From assembly GCA_036924085.1 (NCBI GenBank), contig JAVGWX010000008.1, positions 49,025,019 through 49,089,018 on the forward strand: a stretch of DNA of 64,000 nt, given 5' to 3'. Numbering within the stretch: the first letter of the stretch is position 1; each line of letters starts with the position of its first letter. A program made the position numbers and the translations under genes. The DNA is from Ariolimax columbianus. Lineage: Eukaryota; Mollusca; Gastropoda; Stylommatophora; Arionidae. The notes under the pieces were generated by a model, which did not search any database, was not told the origin of the DNA, and saw only the letters and a list, made by a program, of their open reading frames with translations. Below, in pieces: positions 35,401-45,674 of the stretch.

Positions 35401-35708
35401 TATATTTGAATTATTTGATGTATCCATGAATAAAAACAGCGAGTTGGCTGTGTTTATATTCTGACATTCTTTCCTTGACATAATCAAGTTTGTTCAGCGG
35501 ATTGTCGCTACGGTTGGCAGGTGTTCAAGGCATGTTTTTGTTCGTGATCTTTACTCCCTTGTGCATTTTGTGATGTTCCTTAACTGGTAGTGGGCGGCGG
35601 ACATTGGAGTTCATGTTTGTCACACATTAGTTGGTAGCATTGATTGTGGAGAGTACAGAGAAACAAGAAGACCAAGGTGTAGAGAGAGAGAGAGAGAGAG
35701 CGAGAGTG

Positions 35709-35739
<31 letters not shown>

Positions 35740-36225
35740 CAAAGACAGGGAAGAGGAAGAACTGAAAAGGAAGGAAAGAAAGATGTATATTGTTTAATGA
35801 CTTAATTGGTACAGGTGTTAAAAAGGATGCGAGGTAATTGGTTTTAGCAAGAAAAGGAAAAGGTAATCATGAAGGACTCTCTGCTGTCGAGGTTGAAGTG
35901 TTACAGACTTCACTGTACTTTTCCTCAGCTTTTTATGAGGTGGAGTGGCCAACTCCCGTACTCGCCACATTTACTTCACTAACACTAAGCGAGGTACAGG
36001 TACAGTTATTAATAAGAATATGATTTGATAGAGTTGAGAGTAAGTAAACACGATTAGAAAAGTGAATAAGTTTCTACGGCTACATGAAAAGGGTTAGAGT
36101 CAAGTGTGTGACTTGATCCATGCCAAGAAAGCATTTCTTGTAACCACGGCTCCTGTATAGTTAGTTTATAACAATGAAAGAGCCGACATCCTGACTTCAA
36201 AAGGCACAACATCATGTTGTTGTTT
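35401..36225. other. Unassigned, with GA repeat 35683-35740
   Basis: GAGA repeats at 35683-35740. Otherwise no gene or family seen. Confidence 0.5.
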
Positions 36226-36260
36226 TTGTTGTTGTTGTTATTGTTGTTGTTGTTGTTGTA
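36222..36260. repeat. (TTG)n microsatellite
   Basis: TTG/TTA run directly beside the RTE-like fragment that follows; it may be that element's 3' tail in reverse. Confidence 0.8.
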
Positions 36261-36261
36261 T

Positions 36262-36600
36262 GCCCGCCATAAGTAATATCACTCTTCTGTGCACCGGAAA
36301 GGGCGTTCAGTAGCGGTTTGCAACAGCATGTAGGAATAGCTGAAAGTAGCTGCTGTAGCCCTTGTGCACTTCCTGATAGTATCACTGTGTCATCTGCGTA
36401 TCGTAACTCTGGAATCTCGTACCCCCCAATCGGAAATGGGTCGAACATTTCAATATTCACGTCATCTCGAACATGTCTCATTATACATTCCGCATATATG
36501 TTGTACAGATACGGTGAGAGGATACATCTCTGTCGTACTCCCTTTTGTACTGCAAACCAATCTGATGTTTGCCCAGATACTAAGACAACGGCTTGTTGAT
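36262..36600 (-). mobile_element. RTE-like LINE RT palm fragment
   Basis: On the minus strand: GQTSDWFAVQKGVRQRCILS, LYNIYAECIMRHVRDD, then ELRYADDTVILSGSAQGLQQ. YADD is the RT catalytic motif. At least one frame change separates the blocks. The pattern is that of RTE-like LINEs. Confidence 0.82.
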
Positions 36601-36770
36601 CTCGGTATACTCGGAAACTTCCTTGCCAGTGTTCTTATTGCCCTAAAGGTTTCTCTCTCTCTGCCTTGTTGCTGTAGGTTTTCTATATCTTTACACGTTT
36701 CCACTATGTATCTTCTTTTATTTTTTTTAGCCGTAAATGGACATAGTAAAGATCAAAACCTGTTTATAAA

Positions 36771-37415
36771 CACTCCACACCACTCCACTTAACTTAACTT
36801 AACGTAATGTGACATGACGTGGCATGGCTCGGCTCGACTCCACTCGACTGCACTTCACTTCAATTAACTCCCCTTCACTTAACGTAACGTGACATGGCTC
36901 GACTCACCTCCACTCGACTCCACTTCACTTCAATCCACTCCACTCCACTTAACGTAACGTGACGTGATATGGCTCGGCTCGACTCCACTTCACTTCAATC
37001 CAATCCACTCCACTCCACTTAACTTAAATTAACTTAACGTAACGTGACATGGCTCGGCTCGACTCCACTCGACTCCACTTCACTTTAATCCAATCCACTC
37101 CACTCCACTCCACTCCACTTAAATTAACTTAACGTAACTTGACGTGGCATGGCTCATCTCGACTCAACTCGACTCCACTTCACTTCAATTAACTCCCCTC
37201 CTCTTAACGTAACGTGACGTGGCATGGCTCGGCTCGACTCAACTCGACTCCACTCCCCTTCACTCCACTTACTTCACCTAACTTAACGTAACTTGACGTT
37301 GCAAGGTTCAGCTCGACTCCACTCAACTTTACTCCACTTCACTTCAATCCACTCCACTCCACTTCAATCCACACTCCACTTCAATCCACTCCACTCCACT
37401 TAACTTAACTTAACG
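36771..37415. repeat. Pentamer-register ladder satellite
   Basis: About 645 bp read in 5-bp words, where neighbours mostly differ by one base: CCACT, TCACT, TAACT, TAACG, TGACG, TGACA, TGGCT, CGGCT, CGACT and back. GGCTC recurs at 36826, 36896, 36971, 37051, 37151, 37226 and (as GGTTC) 37305: steps of 70, 75, 80, 100, 75 and 79. The array passes into a CR1-like LINE tail at its right end. Confidence 0.88.
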
Positions 37416-37475
37416 TCTTTAAACTGGTTAAGACGACTCTACGGAGTTTGTATACAACCAGTTTCTTGGGGGGTA
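37400..37475 (-). mobile_element. CR1-like LINE 3'-terminal scrap
   Basis: Reads TTAACTTAACTTAACGTCTT then AAACTGGTTAAGACGACTCT and GTATACAACCAGTTTC, the reverse of the CR1-like 3' UTR and tail. Only the last 60 bp or so of the element remain. Confidence 0.8.
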
Positions 37476-37795
37476 GTGTTTACTGATGTGCGAGACCATT
37501 TTAATAAATACAAACACTAGAGCTAATTAGACCCGCAGTCAGTTAAGCGCCATTTAGTTGCTCTTAACAAACCACCCGAGAAGAGGTACAAATAATTTGT
37601 GTAGATTTTAACTTCAATTTTATCCGGGCAACGGCCTTTAATCCTACTCTTTCCGATTTCCAACTGCCAGGGAGTTTTTAACGTGCTCGACACTGAACAC
37701 GGAAGTCCGATCTCACTACCCAGAGATCGGGTGAATTTTTACCAGAAGATCCACGTAAAAAAAATCCCAGCCTCCACCGTGATTCCTACACACTA
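37476..37795. other. Unassigned sequence
   Basis: No gene or family recognised between the CR1 scrap and the next LINE. Confidence 0.4.
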
Positions 37796-38873
37796 CCAAT
37801 ATACCAAGAAGAGTCCACAGCTCCATGTTTGCAGACGATCTGGCTATGTGGACCTCTGAAAAGAATCTCACCATAGCAAGTAATCGGATGCAGCAGGCCC
37901 TATCATCGCTGGAGGAGTGGGTGAACTCATGACTGGTCAAAATAAACGAGGAAAAAACAACATGTACGATATTCTCGCTTTCAAACAAACCCCAAAACAC
38001 CAAAATAAGTCTTAACGGCAAATACCTGCGGCCAAACGACAACCCAAACTACATGGGAGTCACATTTGACCGGCGCATGACATGGAAAAGTCAGATCGAG
38101 AGAAACCGAATGAGAGCAAGACAAGGAATGGCAATCATCAGTAAACTTGATGGCACAAACTGGGGAGCAAACGCAAGTATACTAAAGAAACTGTACACTG
38201 GAAGAGTGAGACCAGTTCTCGAGTATGGCATTGCGGCATGGACCACATCAGCAAAGGCGAACTTTGACAAAATTAGCAAACTTCAAAACCAAGCCATGAG
38301 AGTTATAACAGGAGGCATGAAGTCAACCTCAATTGTAGAACTAGAAAAGATTACAAATCTGCAATCCATGACCGACAGAAGAGAGACTGCAGAGCCCAGC
38401 AACAAGCAGAGAAACTCAGAAGACTGACAGACCATCCAATGCCTCAGAGACTAAATAATTTTGGAAATGAGAAACTAAAGAGGAGAAACTTTGCAGAAAT
38501 AGCCAAAGCAAAGATGAGCGAAGACCCTATGAATGCATTAACAACACCAAAGCTGATCCTTACCACACGCAAACCTAACTGGAGCCAGCATATATTTCCA
38601 GAGGTGGTAGAAAATATACCATGTATTGGAAAAAAGATCTGCCAGACTGAAAACAAAAGAAGAGACATAACCCTGAGGTTCATAACGAAAAACTACCCAA
38701 GCATGGACTGGACCCATGCATACACCGACGGTTCTGTAAAAAACACAACACAGAACGGAGGGGCAGAGGTTTTTCTGATCCTAAAAAATGGTAGAAAAAT
38801 AACATTGTCAGTGGTAACTGGAAAATACTTCAGCAATTTCAGAGCGGAGGCAGAGGCACTGAGGGCTGCAGTA
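37796..38873 (+). mobile_element. RNase H-bearing LINE, left part (split by CR1-like LINE)
   Basis: Starts in the RT palm with SSMFADDLAMWTSEKN (FADD catalytic motif), then GVTFDRRMTWKSQIERNRMR and the start of RNase H (AYTDGSV, RAEAEALRAAV). A stop interrupts WVNS*LVKINEEKT and a frameshift lies near 38385 (TDRRETAEPSN should continue DCRAQ). It ends at a CR1-like insertion and resumes at 40520. Confidence 0.87.
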
Positions 38874-40519
38874 CTTAACTTAACTTAACGTCTTTATACT
38901 GGTTTAGATGACCCTGCAGAGTCTGTATACAACCAGTTACATTTACATCACCTTGCTCTAAAATCTATGCGCATCCAGTTTATTCTTAAACGCATTAACT
39001 GTCCCTGCCTCCACCACCTCCCCTGGCAATGCATTCCAAGCAGACACCACTCTCTGACTAAAAAATATTTCCTAATATCTAACCTGGACCTCTCTTTAAT
39101 CAGCTTGTAGCTATGCCCTCGTGTTATTGTAGGTGGCTGTATTTTAAAAAACTTGTTATAGTCTAATTTATCGATTCCTCTGATCATCTTATAAACCTGT
39201 ATTAAGTCACCACGAATTCTTCTCTCTTCGAGACACTGTAGGCCCGTTTTTCTGAGTCGTTCCTCATAACTGTAATTCTGGAATCCAACTATCATCTTTG
39301 TCGCTCTTTTTTGTATTCTTTCTAGCATGTTTATGTCCCCTCTATGATAAGGACTCCACACCTGTACACAGTACTCCAATCTAGGTCTAACTAAAGCTTT
39401 ATACAGTTTGACGATCACTTCCTTGCTCCTATGTTTAATATTTCTTTTAATCATACCTAACATTGCATTTGCCTTTTTCACTGCTACCTTAACTTGCTCA
39501 CTCACCTTTCCTGTATGATCTATTATAACCCCTAGGTCCCTTTCCTTATCTATCTTTCTAATATTGTTTTCTCCCATTCTGTATTTATGTTCCATATTGG
39601 ATCTACCCATGTGGATGACTGTACATTTATCTACATTAAACTCCATTTGCCAGCTTACAGACCATTCTCGAATTTTATCTAAATCCGACATCAATATATC
39701 CACTTCCGCTTTAGATGAGACACTACTGCATAGTTTTGTGTCATCAGCAAATTTTGCAATCATGGATCTCATATCAATGTCCAAATCATTTATATATATC
39801 AAGAACAAAATTGGTCCCAAAACCGAGCCCTGGGGCACACCACTTTTCACTTCACTCCACTCAGAGTACTCCTTATTTATGCCCACCCTCTGCCTTCTTC
39901 CTGTTAACCAATTTTCAATCCATTTGGCAACTTCGCCACCTATTCCATGTGATTTTAACTTTCGAAATAATCTTTGATGAGGTACTCTATCAAAGGCCTT
40001 TGCAAAGTCTAGATAAATAACATCCACTGGCTCCCCTTTATCTATGATTTTAGTAACCTCCTCCATGAATTCTAATAGATTTGTTAAGCATGATCTCCCT
40101 CTAGTAAACCCATGCTGACTATTTCTAATTAGATTAAATTTTTCTAAATGCATTACAATGTTTTCTTTGATTATTGACTCTAACAATTTACAGACTATGC
40201 TCGTTAAACTCACCGGTCTATAATTTGCCGGATCTGATTTTTTGCCTTTTTTGAATAAGGGGATCACTCCTGCATCTTTCCAATCCCGTGGAACAATCCC
40301 TTTTGTAAGTGATTGAGAACATAATATAGCCAATGGTTTTGCTAGTTGGTTTCTAATTTCATACAGCAATTTTGGGTGAATACCATCTTGACCTGGACAT
40401 TTATTCACTTTCAACCCCTCCAATTTTTTAAAAACCATTTCCTCTGTAATACAGATTGATCTTAATCCCGCTGTATCCATGTCTCTTTGAAAAATATCTA
40501 TAGGCTCTGGGATCTCGGA
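38874..40519 (-). mobile_element. CR1-like LINE, 5'-truncated, inserted in an RNase H LINE
   Basis: Almost intact RT on the minus strand. Flanked by GCAGTA at 38868-38873 and 40520-40525, a 6-bp target duplication. Its 3' end at the left is (TTAAG)n in sense orientation. The 5' end is cut off before the RT, so no endonuclease is present. RT blocks are described in the coding entry. It is the least decayed mobile element in the window and the best reference for the other CR1-like scraps (1464, 16770, 37400, 41553). Confidence 0.9.
38948..40519 (-). CDS. CR1-like reverse transcriptase, about 500 codons, C-terminal frameshift
   Basis: RT domain blocks in order: KCPGQDGIHPKLL, VIPLFKKGKKSDPANYRPVS, NSQHGFTRGRSCLTNL, VDVIYLDFAKAFDRVPHQRL, SGVPQGSVLGPILFLIYIND and AKFADDTKL, with FADD as the catalytic motif. 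Thumb-like and C-terminal parts follow (VRPRLEYCVQVWSPY, MLERIQKRATKMI). The open frame reaches 40561 but codons before 40519 come from the host LINE. Near 39060, one T is missing from a T run, so RKYF is followed by a wrong frame instead of SQRVVSAWNALPGEVVEA, which is still legible. It copies LINE RNA into DNA at the target site. Probably inactive because of 5' truncation and the shift. Confidence 0.87.
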   Translation of the reverse strand, partial: SEIPEPIDIFQRDMDTAGLRSICITEEMVFKKLEGLKVNKCPGQDGIHPKLLYEIRNQLAKPLAILCSQSLTKGIVPRDWKDAGVIPLFKKGKKSDPANYRPVSLTSIVCKLLESIIKENIVMHLEKFNLIRNSQHGFTRGRSCLTNLLEFMEEVTKIIDKGEPVDVIYLDFAKAFDRVPHQRLFRKLKSHGIGGEVAKWIENWLTGRRQRVGINKEYSEWSEVKSGVPQGSVLGPILFLIYINDLDIDMRSMIAKFADDTKLCSSVSSKAEVDILMSDLDKIREWSVSWQMEFNVDKCTVIHMGRSNMEHKYRMGENNIRKIDKERDLGVIIDHTGKVSEQVKVAVKKANAMLGMIKRNIKHRSKEVIVKLYKALVRPRLEYCVQVWSPYHRGDINMLERIQKRATKMIVGFQNYSYEERLRKTGLQCLEERRIRGDLIQVYKMIRGIDKLDYNKFFKIQPPTITRGHSYKLIKERSRLDIRKYFLVREWCLLGMHCQGRWWRQGQLMRLRINWMRIDFRAR

Positions 40520-41190
40520 GCAGTAGATGAAATGGTAACAGGCAAAAGAAATGAAAGCCATATAGTCCTGTTTATAGATGCTCTGGCTGTAGTAACAGCA
40601 CTAAAAAGCCAGAAAAATACTGAACTTAATGATTTAAGAGCAGTACTCTGACAACTATGCCAGTAGTCCGTACCAAAAAGAGTAGTGGTACAGTGGGTTC
40701 CATCCCACTGTAACATCCAAGGCAACGAGGAGGCAGACAGACTGGCAAAAGAAGGTGCAAGACTACCACAATCAGACCCTAGTGTGACCTACGAAGAGTC
40801 AAAACGGCTTATTAGAGCTAGATACATGACCAAATGGGAAATAGAACATACTGGCTACACAAAAAACGATGCCTATAACCAGTTGAACAGAAGAGAGCAG
40901 GTCGTGGTCTTCAGACTGCGCACAGGCCACAATAGACTGAGGTACCACCTATTCAACAAATTGAAGATAGGTGGCACTGACGAATGCTCGTGTGGTACCG
41001 GGAAAATGACCGCTGAACATTTACTGCAAAACTGCCCGACATACGAGGATCAGAGAAAGCACATGTGGCCATCACCAGTGGCAACACTAGACAAGCTCTA
41101 TGGCAGTATCGACATCCTCAGGATGACAGCTGCTTTTTTCCAAAAAGTACAGATTGACGTTTGACAGCTTACGAAGAAGAAGAAAGAAGA
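40520..41190 (+). mobile_element. RNase H-bearing LINE, right part
   Basis: Continues the element of 37796-38873: DEMVTGKRNESHIVL, two stops (after RAVL and LCQ), then an open stretch 40685-41164 with WVPSHCNIQ, EEADRLAKEG and a CSCG..H..C knuckle-like motif. It ends in GAA repeats at 41174-41193. Confidence 0.87.
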
Positions 41191-41194
41191 AGAA

Positions 41195-41552
41195 AACACT
41201 ACCTCCGCCACCCGAGGCAGACACCTTATCACTGGACACCCCACCCCACACAAGCTTAGTATATTGAAATCTCGAACACTTCATTCCTGACCAGCGGTTA
41301 AATCTGCTGAAGGAAACACTTTACTTTATACACAGACCACTTTGCTTATCCATATGACTTTTATTGTTTATCCATATGACTTTTGCTGCATTTCTAGTTA
41401 TTTATAATTTTATTGTGCAACCCTTATGGTGTGAATCAAGTTGGTTTTACAGCAAGATTTCAAAGTACAACACCAACTGGGAGTGATCAGATAGGTGTAG
41501 GTATGTTTATGTGTTTACAAATCTGTATAAAAACTAATCTATAAAAAGATAT
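41195..41552. other. Unassigned sequence
   Basis: No gene or repeat recognised. Confidence 0.4.
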
Positions 41553-41988
41553 CAGATATCATAGAGGGGATATAAACATGCTGGAAAGAATACAAAAAAG
41601 AGCGACAAAGCTGATAGTGGAATTCCAGAATAACAGTTATGAGGAAAGACTCAGAAAAACCAGCCTACAGGTTTTAAGATGATCAGAGGAATGGATAAAT
41701 TAGACTATAACAAGTTGTTTTTTTAATACAGCCACCCACAATAACAAGAGGGCATAGCTACAAGTTGACTAAAGAGAGGTCCATATTAGATATTAGGAAA
41801 TATTTTTTTAGTCAGAGAATGGTGAATGCTTGGAATGCATTGCCAGGGGAGGTAGTGGAGGCAAGGACAGTTAATGTATTTAAGAATAAATTGGATGCGT
41901 ATCGCTTTTAGAGCAAGGTGATGTCAATGAAACTGGTTGTATACAGACTCTGCAGGGTCTTCTAAACCAGTATAAAGACGTTAAGTTA
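41553..41988 (+). mobile_element. CR1-like LINE 3' fragment with internal deletion
   Basis: Reads RGDINMLERIQKRATKL and NNSYEERLRKTSLQ, then skips part of the coding region present at 38874-40519, then the AWNALPGEVVEARTVN region, 3' UTR and a GTTAAGTTAAAAG tail. Plus strand, head to tail against the RTE-like fragment that follows. Confidence 0.85.
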
Positions 41989-42860
41989 AAAGGTCCTATT
42001 GCTGTTGTAATTCTTTCTCGCATTTCCTCATTTGTAACTTGATCTTTGTACGTGACGTTTAGAAGTCTTCGGAAACATCTCATCGCCAAGCCCTGTATCC
42101 TCCGGTGCAGGTCAGCTGTAATTATCCATGTCTCACAAGCATAGAGGGATATTGACAGGATTAGCTTGCGCATTAACCTGAGTTGTGTGCATAGTGCTAA
42201 CTGTTTATCTTGCCAGATTTTGAGTCGTGCAAACGCCACTATTGTCTGTGCTATTCTGGCCAACACCTCATATTTTAATTCTTTATCACTTACAATCGAA
42301 CCCAGATCTTCTAAAACGGTCAACCATTTCGAGATCCTGACCATTAGCTTTTATCCTACTGTTGAAGCCCTCGGTGTTGTTGGTCATTAATTTTGTCTTT
42401 CCAGCGTTCAACTCCTTAGACAAGAGCTGTATCATCGAGCCTTCTGACCTATCCTGGAGTTCTGCTTCTGTGCTTGCCAACCCATCGATGTCATCTGCAA
42501 AGTGAAGGTTGATAATCATTCGGCAGCCCCCCCCCCCCCCCCCCCCCCACCCACTGACAGTATCAACGTGATCTCCAAGTGCCTCGCTCATTATTCCCTC
42601 ATAGAATATTTTGAACAGTTAGGGATCGTGTACAACCCTGTCTCACACCGACTGATGTGCGAAACCAGTCTCCACACCTCCCATTCACAAGAACTGTGGT
42701 AGACGCCTTGTCATACAGATGTTCAAGGACCTTTATAATATTTCTGTTGATCTTATACATCCTCATGGTTGCCCATATCGCTTTATGTTATACCCTATCA
42801 AAAGCCTTCTTGAAATCAGCAAACAAATGATACAATGTTTATTGCTGTTCCAGATATTTC
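41989..42860 (-). mobile_element. RTE-like LINE RT fragment
   Basis: Minus-strand blocks from right to left: ADFKKAFDRV, CGDWFRTSVGVRQGC, INLHFADDIDGLASTEAEL, KTKLMTNNTEGFNSRIK, LRLMRKLILSISLYACETW, RRIQGLAMRCFRRLLNVTYK and DQVTNEEMRERITTAIGP. This is a classic endonuclease-RT C-terminal half. A run of 22 C at 42527-42548 and several stops show decay. Confidence 0.87.
42527..42548. repeat. (C)22 homopolymer
   Basis: Twenty-two consecutive C inside the RTE-like fragment, between the GVRQGC and FADD blocks. It is either an expanded run or an assembly weak point. Confidence 0.95.
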
Positions 42861-42902
42861 TTGCTTTGCAGTCTTAAATTAAATATCTCTTCTGTAGTGC
42901 TT

Positions 42903-44280
42903 CTGCCCTGTCTTCTTCTTCTTCTTCTTCTTCTTCTTCTTCTTCTTCTTCTTCTTCGTACGCAGTCAGACAGTAACCATTATTTTTTCGAAAAAAGCGG
43001 CGGTCATCCTGAGGCTGTCGACACTGCCATAGAGCTTGTCTTGTGGTTCCACTGGTGATGGCCACATCTGCTCTCTCTGATCCTCGTATGTCGGGCAGTT
43101 CTGCAGCAGATGTTCAGCGGTCATTTTCCCGGTACCACACGGGCATTCGTCGGTTCCACCTATCTTTAATTTGTTGAATAGGTGGTATCTCAGTCTATTG
43201 TGGCCAGTGCGAAGTCTAAAGACAACGACCTGCTCTTTTCTGTTCAGCTGGTAATATGCATCGTTTTTGGTGTAACCAGTATGTTCGGTTTCCCATTTGG
43301 TCATGTATCTGGCTTTGATAAGCGGTTTTGACTCTTCGTGCGTCATACTAGTATCTGTTTGTGGTAGTCTTGCGCCTTCTTTTGCCAGTCTGTCTGCCTC
43401 CTCGTTGCCTTGGATGTTGCAGTGTGATGGGACCCACTGTACCACTACCCTTTTTGGTGCGGACTGCTGGCAGAGTTTGCAGAGTGCTGCTCTTAAGTCA
43501 TTAAGCTCAGTGTTTTTCTGGCTTTTTAGCGCTGTGACTACGGCGAGAGCATCTGTAAGCAGGACTATATGGCTTTCATTCTCTTTATGCGTCACCATTT
43601 CTTCCACTGCCGCCTTCAGTGCCTCTGCCTCCGCTCTGAAATTGCTTGTATACTTACCAGTAGCGAATGACAGTGTTATTTTTCTGCCGTTTGGTAGGTT
43701 CAGGAATGCTCCTGCCCCTCCGTTCTGTGCAGTGTTTGTTACAGAGCCGTCGGTGTATGCATGGGTCCAGTCCATGCTTGGGTAGTTTTTCGATGTAAAG
43801 CTTAGGGTAGTATCTCTCCTTTCTTTTTCAGTCTGGCAGTTTTTGTTTCCAATATATCCTGCCTCCAGGTAGGTTTTCGTACAGTAGTGATGAGCTTTGG
43901 TGTTGTTAGTGCGTTTATGGGATCTTCGTGCATCTTTGCTTTGGCTATTTCTGCAAAGTTTCTCCGCTTTAGTTTTCCATTTCCCAAATTGTTTAGTCTC
44001 TGGTGCACTGGATGGTCAGTCAGTCTTCGGAGTTTCTCTGACTGCAGCTGGGCTCTGCAGTCTCTTCTATCGGTCATGGATTGCAGTTTTGTAATCTGTT
44101 CAAGGTCTACAATTGGCGTTGACTTCATGCCTCCTGTTATAACTCTCATGGCTTGGTTTTGGAGTTTGCTAACTTTATCGAAGTTCGCCTTTGCTGCTGT
44201 TGTCCATGCCGCAATGCCATACTCGAGAACTGGTCTCACTCTTCCAGTGTACAGTTTCTTTAGTATGCTTTCGTCTAATC
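42903..44280 (-). mobile_element. RNase H-bearing LINE, 5'-truncated, minus strand
   Basis: Closest relative of 2190-3766. The frame 43775-42966 holds an unbroken RNase H and C-terminus (AYTDGSV, RAEAEALKAAV, LLTDALAV, EEADRLAKEG, CPCGTGKM..H..C). The RT-end frame 44239-43802 shifts near 43850 (TWRQDILETKTARLKK, where the sister copy reads TWRQDIFPEVV and a short segment is deleted). The 3' tail is (TTC)n on the plus strand, 42911-42957. Truncated at about 44276. Confidence 0.88.
42966..43775 (-). CDS. RNase H domain of I-like LINE (269 aa open frame)
   Basis: Intact RNase H with all four acidic positions and WVPSHC, plus the downstream knuckle-like CPCG..H..C. It begins at MDWTHAYTDGS and ends FFEKIMVTV like 2660-3733, with few substitutions between them. 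Part of a truncated element. Confidence 0.8.
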   Translation of the reverse strand: MDWTHAYTDGSVTNTAQNGGAGAFLNLPNGRKITLSFATGKYTSNFRAEAEALKAAVEEMVTHKENESHIVLLTDALAVVTALKSQKNTELNDLRAALCKLCQQSAPKRVVVQWVPSHCNIQGNEEADRLAKEGARLPQTDTSMTHEESKPLIKARYMTKWETEHTGYTKNDAYYQLNRKEQVVVFRLRTGHNRLRYHLFNKLKIGGTDECPCGTGKMTAEHLLQNCPTYEDQREQMWPSPVEPQDKLYGSVDSLRMTAAFFEKIMVTV

Positions 44281-44644
44281 GAGTGTCTTAAAAATCGGCT
44301 GTCATTCTGGAAAGAACATACTACATGATGATGATAATAAAATGTTTTACAGACTGGGGGAACAGTTCTAATCCTTGTCTCCCACTCTGTTTTACATATG
44401 ATGAATAAATCCTGTCAGATATTGCTGTGGCAGTTTGCTCTCAGTATAGGTTACTGAGTATCATTTTTGTCTTTTCCATCCATACCTATTTATTCTAATA
44501 ATTAAATACGTTTCTAATACTGTATAATAATGTTTGAGGTTTCCAGTCTAGCGCCTTTACAGGCTACTTAACCCTTTCATCCAGTTTGTGTTATTCTATC
44601 TGCTTTAATTGCCCGATATGGATTCATATTACTATATCTATGGG
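44281..44644. other. Unassigned sequence left of duplication junction
   Basis: No gene or repeat recognised. If the duplication is tandem, this is the right end of the 39-kb unit. Confidence 0.45.
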
Positions 44645-44645
44645 G

Positions 44646-44862
44646 CAGCCAAGTCTCAAAGCTGGGCCAAGATGCAGTGCAGCGAATGAGCTGACAGCAG
44701 CCAATTCCCAAAGCTAGGCAAAGATGCAGTGCAACGAATGAGCTGACAGCAGCCAAGTCTCAAAGCTGGTGGGGCCAAGATGCAGTGCAGCGAATGAGCT
44801 GACGGCAGCCAGGTCTCAAAGCTGGGCCAAGATGCAGTGCAGCGAATGAGCTGACAGCAGCC
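44646..44862. repeat. 52-bp minisatellite, about four units, start of right copy
   Basis: Same units as 5393-5724. Sequence to the left of 44645 does not resemble the left flank of the first array, so the junction is here. Confidence 0.9.
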
Positions 44863-45197
44863 AGCAACTAATTGATGGGGTCAAGATGTAAGCACGGTAA
44901 ATGAGCTGAGAATATAGTCTGTCTAAAAAATCTGCGATCGCAAAGAAAAGGCAAACTCGGACCTACAAAAATCCAGGTGAAAACAGAAAGGGCAGATATC
45001 GTAGATTTGCTGTAAACTAGGACACAATGTCACATCCTTTTCAGGACTAACGAGGAAGAGATAGAAGAAGAAGAAGAAGAAGAAGAAGAAGATAATTGAT
45101 AAATCCCCGAATTATATAATATGAAACAATGATGGTGAAGTAGTGATCTGTTTATATACAATAACAATTTAACCAGAATACAATTGTTCGGCAAGCT

Positions 45198-45203
45198 TTT
45201 ATT
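45198..45203 (-). promoter_or_regulatory. Polyadenylation signal AATAAA, protease copy 2
   Basis: AATAAA about 97 bp beyond the stop, the counterpart of 6061-6066. Confidence 0.65.
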
Positions 45204-45299
45204 TCCAAGTTTATCCATGGGAATGTATTATCACACTATTATTTTGACTTCTAAACATAAAGAACAGTTAACAAGCCTGCCAGTCAGTGAGTTGTGTAT

Positions 45300-45361
45300 T
45301 TACTTGCTGGCGATCCAAGTCAGATATTCGGACACTCGAGTGTACACACTTGGGTAGTTGC
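45300..45361 (-). CDS. Protease copy 2, exon 6
   Basis: Encodes NYPSVYTRVSEYLTWIASK and TAA (45302-45300), as in copy 1, after the same CAACAG acceptor. Confidence 0.9.
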
Positions 45362-45674
45362 CTGTTGAAACATTGTATTTGTTTAGAAGATAGCACAGTG
45401 AAGTTGTTACAAGAAAATAACTAGTAGCTGATGTACTATAAAGCTAGTGCCATTACGCTACTATCATGACCCTGGTATCATAATGATAGTATGACAATAC
45501 TAGTATTAAAATATGTAAATGCCCTCTTGATTGTGATGTATTACATAACAATATATTTTATACAAGGCGGTTGCAAGCGATACGAACAATCTTCTGTCAT
45601 AGATTTTGTAAGATATACGTGATAGGTTATGTAAGTATTTCCCCCCCGCCTTCCTCTCGCTACAGGGATCAAAA

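Noticed and set aside
36771..37415. Telomere-type repeat
   Set aside because: The words are TTAAC- and CCACT-like, not TTAGGG or TTAGG, and they drift steadily. A LINE tail explains one end better.
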